Shown: positions 1 to 7,298, counted from the stretch's first letter. The stretch is DNA of 21,675 nucleotides from DATARH01 sp046724035 (GCA_046724035.1 JBKOVT010000297.1:1-21675); one strand, 5' to 3'. The notes: generated by a model not told the origin, from the sequence alone. Translations and numbers: made by a program.

Positions 1-2806
1 GTCCTTCGCCGCCGCTTTCGATGACCAGAAGGCCGGAAGGCTGCACCGTCTCGTTTTCGCCGAGGCCAAAAACGCGCTGCTCGCCGCCGGACTGAATCAG
101 CTCAAAATCGCCGAGGCCGCCGGCCGCGATGACCTCCAGCCCGCCTCCGCCGATCGAATTGAGAAAGCTCTCGCCGCCGGACAGCACACTCAGCGTGCCG
201 CCGAGGCTGACAACGCCCTGTTGGGCGAGGCCGCTGCTCTCGACGGTCTGCACGCCGCCCGACAGGACCGACGTGTTGAGCGCGGTGCCGCCGGATTGGA
301 TGACTTGCGATCCGCCGATCTGTGCATGATTGGCCAAACCGGCGACGTCCTGCTCGCCGCCGCTCTGGATCGCCGCGCTGGCGTCGCTGCCGCCGGCCGA
401 GATGATTTCCAGGCCGCCGCTGCTGAGCGTCGTGTTATCGGCCTCGCCGCCGGCCAGCACCTCCAGCGTGACGCCGCTATTGACCGTGAAGCCGCTCAGC
501 ACGGCCCCGGATTCGACGATCACCGTGCCGCCGGCTGAGACGGTGAGGCCCGGCGCGCTGGCGCCGTTGCCGATCAATTCCAGCGTCCCGCCGCTCGATA
601 CCGTTGTGCCGCTGGCAATGCCGCCGCCCGAGACGATCTCGATGCCGCTGCTGAAAACGCTCGTGTTGCTGGTGACGCCACCTGAAGAGACGATCTGGGT
701 GCCGCCGCTGGTGAGGTTCGTCCCCGTTGTCGTGCCGCCGGACAGCACGCTCTGCTGGCCGCCGCCGACAAAGCCGACGCTGATCGCCTGGCCGCCCGAC
801 TCGATGATCTCGGAGCCGTGCTGGTTGCCGAAGCTCGTCACGCCAAAGACGTCGACCACGCCGCCGCTGGCGATAGCAGGTTGGAGTTCGTTCGCGCCGA
901 ACGAGATGGTTTCGGACCCGCCGTTCAAAATCTGGTCGAACTCGCCGGAGGCGCCCGACAGCAAGCTCAGCGTGCCGCCGCTGGACAGGTTGACGCCAAA
1001 GGCGAGGCCGCCGGACGAGACAACGACACTGGCCCCGCTGCCGATATTTCCGCCGAGCGCCTCGCCGCCACTCTCGACGGTTTCGATTGCCGAGCCCGAC
1101 AGGTTTGCGGCGTTGGCGACGCCGAACACATCGAGCGCGCCGCCCGCGGCGACGGTGTCGTTGACTCCCGAGCCGCCGGCCGACACAACCTCAAGCCCGC
1201 CGCTCAGCACGTGGTTGGTGTCGCCGCTTCCGCCGGACAGCAAGGTGAGCCTGCCGCCGGAGCTGACAAACGTCTGATTGGCAAAGCCGTGGGATGATAC
1301 GATCTGCGCGCCGCCGGCGGCGACCGACACGAAAAGCGTGGTGCCGCCGCTTTCGACGACCTGCGAGCCTCCAGACGAGATGAAATCGTTGGTGGCGTGG
1401 CCGAAGACGTCCTGCTCGCCGGCGACGCCGGCAGCGCTGTCCGAGCCGCCCGCGGAAATAATCTCGAACCCGCCGGCGCTGATCCCGGTCAGCGTCGCCG
1501 AGCCGCCCGACAGCACAACCTGCGAGCCACCGCTGAGCACGAGCGTAGCATTCGCGGAGCCGCCGTTCCCGATGACTTGCGACCCGCCGCCGACGATTGT
1601 CTCGCCGTTGTTGGCGCCGAAGAGATCCTGTTCGCCGCCGCTGCTGATCGTGCCGTGTTGGTCGGTGCCGCCGACCGAAACGATTTCGAGCCCGCCGCTG
1701 CTGACGAACGTGGCGCTCGCCACACCGCCGGACGCGACCCTCTGTGTGCCGCCGCTGCTGATGAAAGTGACAAAGGTCGAGCCGCCGCTCTCGATGACTT
1801 GCGAGCCGCCATTGACGATCGTCGCGCTGTCCGCGCTGCCGAACACGTCCTGTTCGCCGCCGCTGAGGATCGTTGCCGCGTGATCGGAGCCGCCCGAGGA
1901 GACGATTTCCAGCCCGCCGCTTGAGATCGTCGTGAAGCTCGCGGTGGCGCCGGAGCGGATCTCTTCAGTCCCCAAGAAAAACACCGTGGTGGCGGAGGCG
2001 GTGCCGAAGACATCCTGAACGCCAGCTTGAAAAACGCTGGTGTTTCGGGCGAGGGCGCCCGCCAGGACGGTTTGTGAGCCGAGGACAACGGACGTGTTCG
2101 CCGCGGTGCCGCCCGAAGACACCGTCTGGTGCCCGCCGGCGCTGACAAAGGCGCTGGTGACCGACGCGCCCGACTCGACGATCTGGGTGCCGAGAACGGT
2201 TCCGCCCTGCGCGGTGCCGAAGAGGTCTTCGAACCCGCCGCTCTCGACGACGTTCCCGCCGCCTTGGCCACCGCCGGCCGAGATGATCTGCGAGCCGAAG
2301 ACGCTCGCATTCGCAAAGCCGCCCGACAGCACGGTTTCGACGGCGCCGCCGCTGATGATCTCGTTGCTGGTGAACCCGCCCGATGAGACGATTTCGTGGG
2401 CGCCGCTCAAGAACGTGTTGCCGATCGCGCCGCCGCCACTCGACACGACAATGAGGCCGCCGCTGGAAACGGTCATGCCGGCCGCGCTGCCGTTCGACAA
2501 TGTCGCCACCACGCCGCCATTGAGCACGGTGCCGAACTCGTCGAGGCCGAACGCCTCGACGGTTATCGAGCCGCCGGCGCTGACGACATCGCCGACCGCG
2601 ATGGCGTTGAAGCCGGAAACGACCTCGCTGCCGCCGGAAGAGATGTGCGCGCTCTGATCGGTCCCCTCGGAGAACACCGACAGCACGCCGCCGTTATTGA
2701 CGGTCGTGCTGATGGCGGTTCCGGCCGACAGGACCGACATCGTGTCGCCGGCATTGAGCACGATGCCGCTGCTCGTGACGCCCGAACTGACGACGATATT
2801 TGCCAT
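1..2806 (-). CDS. AIDA-type strand-loop-strand repeat adhesin (C-terminus off the left edge)
   Basis: No stop occurs in 935 codons from the ATG at 2806, which has an AGGGGA ribosome site 5 nt upstream. The protein begins MANIVVSSGVTSSGIVLNAG and consists entirely of about 19-residue repeats of the form S-G-G-x(6)-(V/I)-x-S-G-G. This is the passenger-domain repeat of AIDA-I/TibA-like adhesins, which folds as a beta-solenoid. Many repeats group into sets of four or five, with each set opened by a (E/A/V)(Q/L/V)D(V/L)FG sequence. No Sec signal peptide is visible at the N-terminus, so export may use another route or a signal not seen here; the translocation domain (beta-barrel, type I signal or Hint domain) would lie beyond the edge. 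The Ser/Thr-rich loops are the expected O-heptosylation sites for the enzyme encoded upstream. The family call is firm; adhesive function is inferred from the family. Confidence 0.88.
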   Translation of the reverse strand, partial: MANIVVSSGVTSSGIVLNAGDTMSVLSAGTAISTTVNNGGVLSVFSEGTDQSAHISSGGSEVVSGFNAIAVGDVVSAGGSITVEAFGLDEFGTVLNGGVVATLSNGSAAGMTVSSGGLIVVSSGGGAIGNTFLSGAHEIVSSGGFTSNEIISGGAVETVLSGGFANASVFGSQIISAGGGQGGGNVVESGGFEDLFGTAQGGTVLGTQIVESGASVTSAFVSAGGHQTVSSGGTAANTSVVLGSQTVLAGALARNTSVFQAGVQDVFGTASATTVFFLGTEEIRSGATASFTTISSGGLEIVSSGGSDHAATILSGGEQDVFGSADSATIVNGGSQVIESGGSTFVTFISSGGTQRVASGGVASATFVSSGGLEIVSVGGTDQHGTISSGGEQDLFGANNGETIVGGGSQVIGNGGSANATLVLSGGSQVVLSGGSATLTGISAGGFEIISAGGSDSAAGVAGEQDVFGHATNDFISSGGSQVVESGGTTLFVSVAAGGAQIVSSHGFANQTFVSSGGRLTLLSGGSGDTNHVLSGGLEVVSAGGSGVNDTVAAGGALDVFGVANAANLSGSAIETVESGGEALGGNIGSGASVVVSSGGLAFGVNLSSGGTLSLLSGASGEFDQILNGGSETISFGANELQPAIASGGVVDVFGVTSFGNQHGSEIIESGGQAISVGFVGGGQQSVLSGGTTTGTNLTSGGTQIVSSGGVTSNTSVFSSGIEIVSGGGIASGTTVSSGGTLELIGNGASAPGLTVSAGGTVIVESGAVLSGFTVNSGVTLEVLAGGEADNTTLSSGGLEIISAGGSDASAAIQSGGEQDVAGLANHAQIGGSQVIQSGGTALNTSVLSGGVQTVESSGLAQQGVVSLGGTLSVLSGGESFLNSIGGGGLEVIAAGGLGDFELIQSGGEQRVFGLGENETVQPSGLLVIESGGEG

Positions 2807-2834
2807 TCTAGTCCCCTACCCCAATTTTCTGCTC

Positions 2835-2862
2835 GCCGCGCGGCGGTTACGGCCCGCGCGGC
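2835..2862. repeat. 9-bp GC-rich inverted repeat between the heptosyltransferase and adhesin genes
   Basis: The arms gccgcgcgg (2835-2843) and ccgcgcggc (2854-2862) are perfectly complementary around a 10-nt loop. A T5 run follows on the plus strand (2867-2871), so the terminator geometry suits plus-strand transcription, where no gene needs it. In the minus-strand operon the hairpin precedes the adhesin ribosome site, where it could slow transcription, stabilise mRNA or uncouple expression of the two genes. Function is inferred. Confidence 0.45.
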
Positions 2863-2875
2863 GCCGTTTTTCGGC

Positions 2876-4303
2876 TTACGTCTGACGCATGGCGGCTTGT
2901 GTCTTGCGTGCCCCGCTCTTGGTGCGCGCCTCGGCGCCAAAACCGGGAATTTTCTGGATCGTCTGCCTGACCTGCTCGGCGGTGATCAGCCGCGTGCATT
3001 CGAATTGCCGCGGCGTCCCGGCATGGCGCGGGCACCACAGAAAATCATGGTGGTCGAAGCGGTGGTGCGGGTCGTTCCAGCAGCCGTTGCAGGCGTGATA
3101 GTTGATGACCCGGTAGGGCGTCGCGAATTCGTTGGTCGCCGCGGTGAAGCCGCTGATCATGACCACGGGCGTCCCCATCGCCCAGGCAAGCCACGACAAT
3201 CCGCTCGACAGCCCGACAAAAAACTCGGCGTGCTTCAGCCAGCGCGCCCGTTCCGCGAGCGGCCGGTCGCCGGTCTCGTCCTCCACCCCATGCGGGATGT
3301 GGTTCCACATCAGCCCGGTGCCGTGCACCGGTCGCTGGTCGATGCAGATGACCCGGTAGCCGGCCTCTTTCAGAAAGCGCGCGATCTCGTGCCAGCCGAA
3401 CGGGTTGGTCCACATCTTGGCGCCGCTCGAGGCCTGCACCGCGATGCAGACATAAGGCTCGGGGATTGGCCGGCTCTCATCGGCTACCGCGATCTTCGGC
3501 GGCGTCTCGGTCGGATCGACGCCGAGGATGTAACCGGCCGTTCGGTGCAGCCCGACAAAGCGGAAATCGGCGGGCTGGTGAACGCAGTCCTTGTCGTCGA
3601 AGAAGAGGCCCATGCGATAGGAGGCGTAATACCGCTCGGGCTTCACCTCGTGCTCGGTGACGAATTCGATCTCGGGATAGGCGTCCTTGAACAAGGGGAT
3701 GAGCTTCTCGGCCATCGCGCAGGTCAATTTGCAGCGATGCTTTTCGAGGAACTTCACCGCATAGGGAAACCACCCCATCGTGTCGCCCAACGTGCCGACC
3801 GGGAATTGGATCAGCACCTCGCGCCCCTCGGCCGAATATTCGTGCGCCATGACGCTCTCGCCCGCCTGCCACAATTCGAGGCGGTGCCGCACAAAATACT
3901 GCTTTGTGCTGCTGACCCGGCCGGCCGCGATCTCGGTCTCGTAGAGGATGTTGCCGGTATCCAGATCGGAGATCCGCACGCGCCACGGCTTGCCCGTTTC
4001 CGGCAGCATGACGCGGCAGCCTTCGTTGAAATCGTACCGGGCGCCGTGTGGGCCCTCCTGCGTCGGCATCGCGGCGGCCGGCACATAAGCCGGCCTCCCC
4101 TGCGGCTGCCCCGATGCCGATGCTCCTGGCGCCGGCGCGGAAGAGGGTGCGGCAGGCGCGGGCGCGGGTTTCGCCGCATGCCCGTTCACGGCCGCGGCGG
4201 TGTTCTGTCCGTTGATGGCGGGGGTGGCGGTTTCCGGCTCCGGTGCAGGCGGAATTGCCGGCGCAGGCGAGTCGACAGCCGCTTCAGCAGTCGGTTCTAA
4301 CAT
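2876..4303 (-). CDS. Autotransporter strand-loop-strand O-heptosyltransferase (TibC/Aah family)
   Basis: This 475-residue cytoplasmic glycosyltransferase is expected to move heptose from an ADP-heptose donor to Ser/Thr in the strand-loop-strand repeats of the adhesin encoded 69 bp downstream. Residues 1-85 are a Pro/Ala-rich, probably disordered extension; the catalytic region begins near GARYDFNEGCRV (88-99). The GTLGDTMGW segment (170-178) contains Asp174, which matches the position of the catalytic Asp in TibC-type enzymes. Four cysteines in a C-x2-C-x15-C-x11-C pattern (405, 408, 424, 436) form the iron finger typical of this family. A GLSSGLSWLAWAMGTPVV stretch (364-381) resembles the donor-binding part of GT-B heptosyltransferases. 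I chose the ATG at 4303 because GAGG lies 6 nt upstream; an upstream in-frame start at 4432 would add 43 non-conserved residues. Co-transcription with the adhesin is likely. Confidence 0.9.
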   Translation of the reverse strand: MLEPTAEAAVDSPAPAIPPAPEPETATPAINGQNTAAAVNGHAAKPAPAPAAPSSAPAPGASASGQPQGRPAYVPAAAMPTQEGPHGARYDFNEGCRVMLPETGKPWRVRISDLDTGNILYETEIAAGRVSSTKQYFVRHRLELWQAGESVMAHEYSAEGREVLIQFPVGTLGDTMGWFPYAVKFLEKHRCKLTCAMAEKLIPLFKDAYPEIEFVTEHEVKPERYYASYRMGLFFDDKDCVHQPADFRFVGLHRTAGYILGVDPTETPPKIAVADESRPIPEPYVCIAVQASSGAKMWTNPFGWHEIARFLKEAGYRVICIDQRPVHGTGLMWNHIPHGVEDETGDRPLAERARWLKHAEFFVGLSSGLSWLAWAMGTPVVMISGFTAATNEFATPYRVINYHACNGCWNDPHHRFDHHDFLWCPRHAGTPRQFECTRLITAEQVRQTIQKIPGFGAEARTKSGARKTQAAMRQT

Positions 4304-4435
4304 TCTCGACCTCGAGACCACTCGGCCGGGGCGCCGAGCAAACGAAACAACAGGCGCCGATGCGGCCAAGCCGTCGAAGGGCGCCGGTTTTGATGCTCGA
4401 CAGTAACCGCGGGCGTGCCACGGTTCAAACAAAAG

Positions 4436-4471
4436 GTTACAGTTTGTTACACTTTTTGCTATTTCCGTTAC
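4436..4471. promoter_or_regulatory. Three phased GTTAC direct repeats upstream of the heptosyltransferase
   Basis: GTTAC occurs at 4436, 4446 and 4467, spaced 10 and 21 nt, so all three lie on nearly the same face of the helix. The first two share the wider form GTTACAnTTT / GTTACACTTT. The cluster is in an AT-rich patch about 135-165 bp upstream of the heptosyltransferase start. Helically phased direct repeats of this sort are typical of OmpR-family response-regulator sites. The regulator is unknown and the call is inference from arrangement. Confidence 0.35.
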
Positions 4472-4638
4472 CTACAAGAGCAGGGAAAGGGTTGCCCCGC
4501 CTACCGGCCGGTCGAAATGCCGGTCGAGGTGAGGCTTTTCTTTCGCAAAGTCCGGAAAGTGTAGCCGGCGCCCCTCCCTCGAGGCGGCTCGGTTAGCAAC
4601 AATCCTTGCGCACAAACCGAAAGGATAAGCGACTCTAT

Positions 4639-4665
4639 CCTTTATGGCCTTTACAGCCTTTATGG
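4639..4665. repeat. Three tandem 9-bp repeats (cctttatgg-like)
   Basis: The units cctttatgg, cctttacag and cctttatgg lie head to tail at 4639, 4648 and 4657. Units 1 and 3 are identical and the middle one differs at three positions. No coding context is evident. They could be a regulator-binding array or a slippage product. Confidence 0.55.
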
Positions 4666-4703
4666 ATTGCCGGCGTGATGAGTCGACGTTTGGTCCAGGC
4701 AAA

Positions 4704-4731
4704 GAAGTCCCGGCCGGACGGCCGGGACTTC
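4704..4731 (-). terminator. Strong hairpin, probable minus-strand terminator
   Basis: The arms gaagtcccggccg (4704-4716) and cggccgggacttc (4719-4731) are a perfect 13-bp inverted repeat; physically this is an 11-bp stem with a small loop. Read on the minus strand it is followed by TTTGCC, a short U-run. It begins about 20 bp downstream of the stop of the candidate 40-codon minus-strand ORF at 4753-4875, consistent with terminating that transcript. Confidence 0.5.
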
Positions 4732-4752
4732 GCAGCGGCGGTCGAGCTTCGC

Positions 4753-4875
4753 TCAATCGTCTTCGTCCCGCTCGTCGAGGGACGCGCGGAAGAAGATCTT
4801 GTTGCTTCGCGGCGCCGATGCGCAGTTTGGCAAGATCGAGGCGGGCAAGCGCAAGCCGGGTGGTCTCCCCCGCAT
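4753..4875 (-). CDS. Candidate 40-residue hypothetical protein
   Basis: ATG at 4875, stop TGA at 4755-4753. The peptide begins MRGRPPGLRLPAS and ends FFRASLDERDEDD, with a basic N-terminal half and a very acidic tail. A GGGGGAG sequence lies about 9 nt upstream of the ATG and a strong hairpin follows the stop, which together give it the outline of a small gene. I do not recognise the family. It could also be the remnant of a larger gene, or a chance ORF. A duplicated copy of its start region lies immediately upstream. Confidence 0.3.
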   Translation of the reverse strand: MRGRPPGLRLPASILPNCASAPRSNKIFFRASLDERDEDD

Positions 4876-4897
4876 TAGACTGGTCTCCCCCGCATTA
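4861..4897. repeat. 17-bp sequence tandemly duplicated with a 20-bp period
   Basis: tggtctcccccgcatta occurs at 4861-4877 and again, identical, at 4881-4897. On the minus strand each copy carries an ATG followed by CGGGGGAGA, so the duplication copies both a start codon and a purine-rich ribosome-site-like sequence. The upstream copy encodes a six-codon reading frame whose TAA overlaps the next ATG. Confidence 0.75.
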
Positions 4898-5000
4898 AAT
4901 GACAGGGGATCCGCATCGGCCGCGGCTATCGGATCACTGGCGTTGCGTTCCGACTTTGTGTTGTCATGCTAATGCGGCTTCTCAATCTCGGAGTTTTTTG

Positions 5001-5972
5001 ATGCGGCCAGTATTGCCGTCTGAAACCCGCGTTCTCTTGCCGGGCGATCTCGCGCGCGCGCAAGATATTGCGGCCACGGTGACGGCGCTCGTCGCAGAGC
5101 GGGATTCCTACGTCGCCCGACAGAACATCGATCCGGCTTTCGCCTATCCGCAGGCGAATTGGGGTGACGGGGCCAACAATGCCTTTCGAGCATTGTTTGA
5201 CCGGATACGCCGTTGTGACGAAGAGGCGGTCGGGCAACTCCGCGCGTTTTGTCAGCCCTTTACCGGCTTTAGGCTCTACGAAATGACGATCGCCGGCATG
5301 CCGCCCCATGACCTCAGCGGTTACACCGATGCGCGGATCGCCCAGAACCTCGAACGCAATCTTCCTTATGTCGATCAATGGCTGTCTCTGCCGCGCCATC
5401 GCGTTTTCGTCCCGCCGCGGCGGTTTGGCGAGATCGGCCACGATATCGATGGGGTCATCGTCAATTACGACACTTGGGCCTATCAGGAGCGGATTGATCT
5501 TCTGCATGACAGCGGGGCTCTCGACCGGCTCTCCCCCACCGCCCGCGTTCTCGAAATCGGTGGTGGCTACGGCGCCCTGGCTTACTGGTTCAAGCAGGCT
5601 TACCCCGACTGTCGCTATACGATTATCGATCTGCCGGAATGCCTGTTGTTCTCCGGGCTATATCTCGGTCTCTCCAGCGTCGAATGCCGCGCTGTCCCCA
5701 ATTACGCTGCCGACGCGCTCCAAGAACCGTTCGATCTCGTCATCAACACCTTATCGATGAGCGAGATGAGCGCCGAACAGGTGCGCCACTACACCCGGTT
5801 AATGCGGAAACATTGGCTATGCGAGGGCGGCGCGTTCTTCGAGCAGAACCACGACAACCGGTCAATCGGTCTGTTGAACGCCCAAGACCTCATCGCCGAG
5901 GACTTGCCGCATCGTCGCGCAATCGAGGCGCCTTATCGCTATCGCGGGCAAGCGCATCTCTGGTCGCTCTGA
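5001..5972 (+). CDS. SAM-dependent methyltransferase, putative sugar O-methyltransferase
   Basis: This 323-residue class I methyltransferase is most like the putative sugar O-methyltransferases of surface-polysaccharide loci. The N-terminal 170 residues are helical and family-specific. The SAM-binding motif I is VLEIGGGYG (183-191), followed by the acidic strand IIDLPECL (208-215). FDLVINTLSMSEM (244-256) is the usual post-IV region and the C-terminus ends in an RYRGQAHLWSL strand. I chose the ATG at 5001 because GGAG lies 7 nt upstream; an in-frame extension back to 4899 has neither conservation nor a ribosome site. It is divergent from the heptosyltransferase. A role in methylating a surface glycan, possibly the adhesin's, is inference from proximity; the substrate is unknown. 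Confidence 0.75.
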   Translation: MRPVLPSETRVLLPGDLARAQDIAATVTALVAERDSYVARQNIDPAFAYPQANWGDGANNAFRALFDRIRRCDEEAVGQLRAFCQPFTGFRLYEMTIAGMPPHDLSGYTDARIAQNLERNLPYVDQWLSLPRHRVFVPPRRFGEIGHDIDGVIVNYDTWAYQERIDLLHDSGALDRLSPTARVLEIGGGYGALAYWFKQAYPDCRYTIIDLPECLLFSGLYLGLSSVECRAVPNYAADALQEPFDLVINTLSMSEMSAEQVRHYTRLMRKHWLCEGGAFFEQNHDNRSIGLLNAQDLIAEDLPHRRAIEAPYRYRGQAHLWSL

Positions 5973-6355
5973 CCAGACGCAATTGAGCAACACGTTCACG
6001 GCACCCGCTTAATAAGAAAAGCGGCTGACTGATCCGACATCCGAAGCCACCCACACTGCGGCACGCATCGAGCTGTTGCAGTTACCAATCGTGGCCGTGC
6101 AACCGGTTGCAATCTTCACGGCGAGCGCGCTTGCAGCTTTAAAGCCCGATCGAGCCGGCTTTGTTAGAAACCCTCGAACCGAAGAACGCGACGCTCGCGT
6201 GTAGTTTGTGCCGTCGCTGTCCCGGAGGTCGCTGGTTTTCTTAAAGGTTTGTCCCCCTACAAAGGTGTGCTCGCTTTTTGTGCGGCTCCTGTTAGGATTA
6301 TATCGATCCGCGCCGGCCCGTGCGCGGCAGCTCTTAAAAAAGAGGGGACAAAGTG
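5973..6355. other. Intergenic region ahead of the first beta-helix gene
   Basis: No credible ORF is visible. A weak inverted repeat (ccgctt at 6007 / aagcgg at 6019) follows the methyltransferase stop but lacks a T-run, so it is not called a terminator. The last 95 bp include a segment (6263-6298) shared with the region upstream of the second beta-helix gene, so the promoter or leader of 6356-7297 is probably here. Confidence 0.5.
6263..6298 (+). promoter_or_regulatory. Shared upstream element of the beta-helix paralogues, copy 1
   Basis: An element reading AGGTGTGCTCGCTTTT, with a downstream GTG and GTTAGGAT, lies 93 bp upstream of the start codon. A counterpart at 10940-10976 reads AGGCATGCTCGCCTTTT with GTG and CCTAGAT, 87 bp upstream of the paralogue. 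Conservation at matching distance, while neighbouring bases have diverged, suggests a promoter or 5' leader element. No clear sigma-70 boxes are seen. Confidence 0.35.
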
Positions 6356-7297
6356 ATGACTCTAATATCGCGTGTAAAAGCTGCGGCCGGGTTGCGGCGC
6401 ATATTGCTCTCGCTCGCTGCTATTGCGGCGGTCGTATCGCTCGGTGCCGGCGCCGCTCAGGCGCAGGCGAGCCGGACCTGGGTCTCGGGGGTCGGCGACG
6501 ACGCCAACCCGTGCAGCCGCACCGCGCCCTGCAAGACCTTTGCCGGCGCCATCTCGAAGACCGCGGCGGGCGGCGAAATCAACTGTCTCGATTCCGCCGG
6601 CTATGGCGCCGTGACGATCACGAAAGGCATGACGATCAACTGCCTGGGCGTGATTGGCAGCGTCCTCGTGTCCGGCACCAATGGCATCGTTGTGCAAGCC
6701 GGACCGTCGGACGTCGTCTATCTTCGCGGTATTGAGGTCAACGGCCTCGGCACCGGGATCAACGGCATTCGCTTTCTTTCCGGCAAGGCTCTGGTGGTCG
6801 ACAACTGCGACATCTACGGCTTCACGACAAATGGCGTTGACGTCGCTTTAGGCGCCAGCGGCTCCTCTGTGACGGTCAAGGACTGCACGATCCTCAATCT
6901 GGGCGGCGCCGGCATCAGAAGCACGACAAGCGTCGGAACCGTCTCTGTGTCGGTGGATCATGTGAATATCACTCGCGCCGCCACCGGCGTCGAGTCGTTC
7001 ACCGGCGGCAATGCATCGGTCAGCAACTCGATCGTATCCGCTGCCAACAATGGGCTCCTCGCCTCGGCCAGCGGCGCTGTTGTGACGGCGGCTAACAGTG
7101 TGATGAGCTCCAACACTGTTGGCGCTAATGCCAGTGTCTCCGGCGCATTTATCGGGCTGACCAACAGTGATTTGTTCGCGAACAACACGGCGGTAGGCGC
7201 TGCCGCGGGCTCGAATTTCATCAGCGGCAGCAACAACAAGCTGTTCGGCAATATCAGCAATGGTGCGGGGCCGAGCGGCACGATGATAAACGAATGA
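6356..7297 (+). CDS. Secreted right-handed parallel beta-helix protein (paralogue 1)
   Basis: This 313-residue protein has a Sec signal peptide: basic MTLISRVKAAAGLRR, a hydrophobic core to about residue 30, and an AQA-type cleavage site near 36-38. The mature start is TRTWVSGVGDDANPC-like, with two nearby cysteines (51, 58) that could pair. The rest is a run of short V/I-x-(N/D)-rich strands (for example VDNCDIYGF, VKDCTILNLGGAGI, SNSIVSAANNGL) typical of the beta-helix fold (Pfam Beta_helix-like). No catalytic Asp/His set of pectate lyases is evident, so a binding or structural role outside the cytoplasm is as likely as an enzyme. I prefer the ATG at 6356 over the GTG at 6353 because AGGGGA then sits 7 nt upstream and the paralogue starts at the same point. 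Its stop lies 1 bp from a decayed convergent LLM gene tail. Confidence 0.8.
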   Translation: MTLISRVKAAAGLRRILLSLAAIAAVVSLGAGAAQAQASRTWVSGVGDDANPCSRTAPCKTFAGAISKTAAGGEINCLDSAGYGAVTITKGMTINCLGVIGSVLVSGTNGIVVQAGPSDVVYLRGIEVNGLGTGINGIRFLSGKALVVDNCDIYGFTTNGVDVALGASGSSVTVKDCTILNLGGAGIRSTTSVGTVSVSVDHVNITRAATGVESFTGGNASVSNSIVSAANNGLLASASGAVVTAANSVMSSNTVGANASVSGAFIGLTNSDLFANNTAVGAAAGSNFISGSNNKLFGNISNGAGPSGTMINE

Positions 7298-7298
7298 C

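Larger units (their letters stand above)
4304..5000. other. Intergenic region with regulatory-looking repeats, a hairpin and a possible tiny ORF
   Basis: These roughly 700 bp separate the minus-strand heptosyltransferase from the plus-strand methyltransferase, so promoters for both should lie here. The stretch around 4430-4475 is much more AT-rich than its surroundings and carries three GTTAC units. Three 9-bp tandem repeats, a strong hairpin and a 20-bp tandem duplication follow and are listed separately. Plus-strand open frames through here show no recognisable domain and I do not call them genes. Confidence 0.6.

Noticed and set aside
129..1883. Several plus-strand Pro/Ser-rich open frames
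   Set aside because: They are the complement of the AIDA repeats; their PPxxT periodicity simply mirrors SGG repeats.
1..2806. CRISPR-like or satellite repeat array
   Set aside because: The repetition is at protein level in one unbroken reading frame with divergent DNA; there are no constant repeats with unique spacers.
2396..4300. Plus-strand 634-codon open frame
   Set aside because: It runs antisense across two well-supported minus-strand genes and has Arg/Gly/Ala-rich sequence typical of GC-skewed shadow frames.
4606..4898. Plus-strand frames of 84-90 codons in the 4.6-4.9 kb gap
   Set aside because: They cross the tandem repeats and the hairpin, share no recognisable domain and lack ribosome sites.
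6007..6024. Terminator after the 5001-5972 methyltransferase
   Set aside because: The stem is only 6 bp with an A-rich loop and no following T-run.
6356..7297. Pectate lyase or other polysaccharide lyase assignment for the beta-helix protein
   Set aside because: The fold pattern fits but no Ca-binding Asp cluster or catalytic Arg/Lys motif could be identified.
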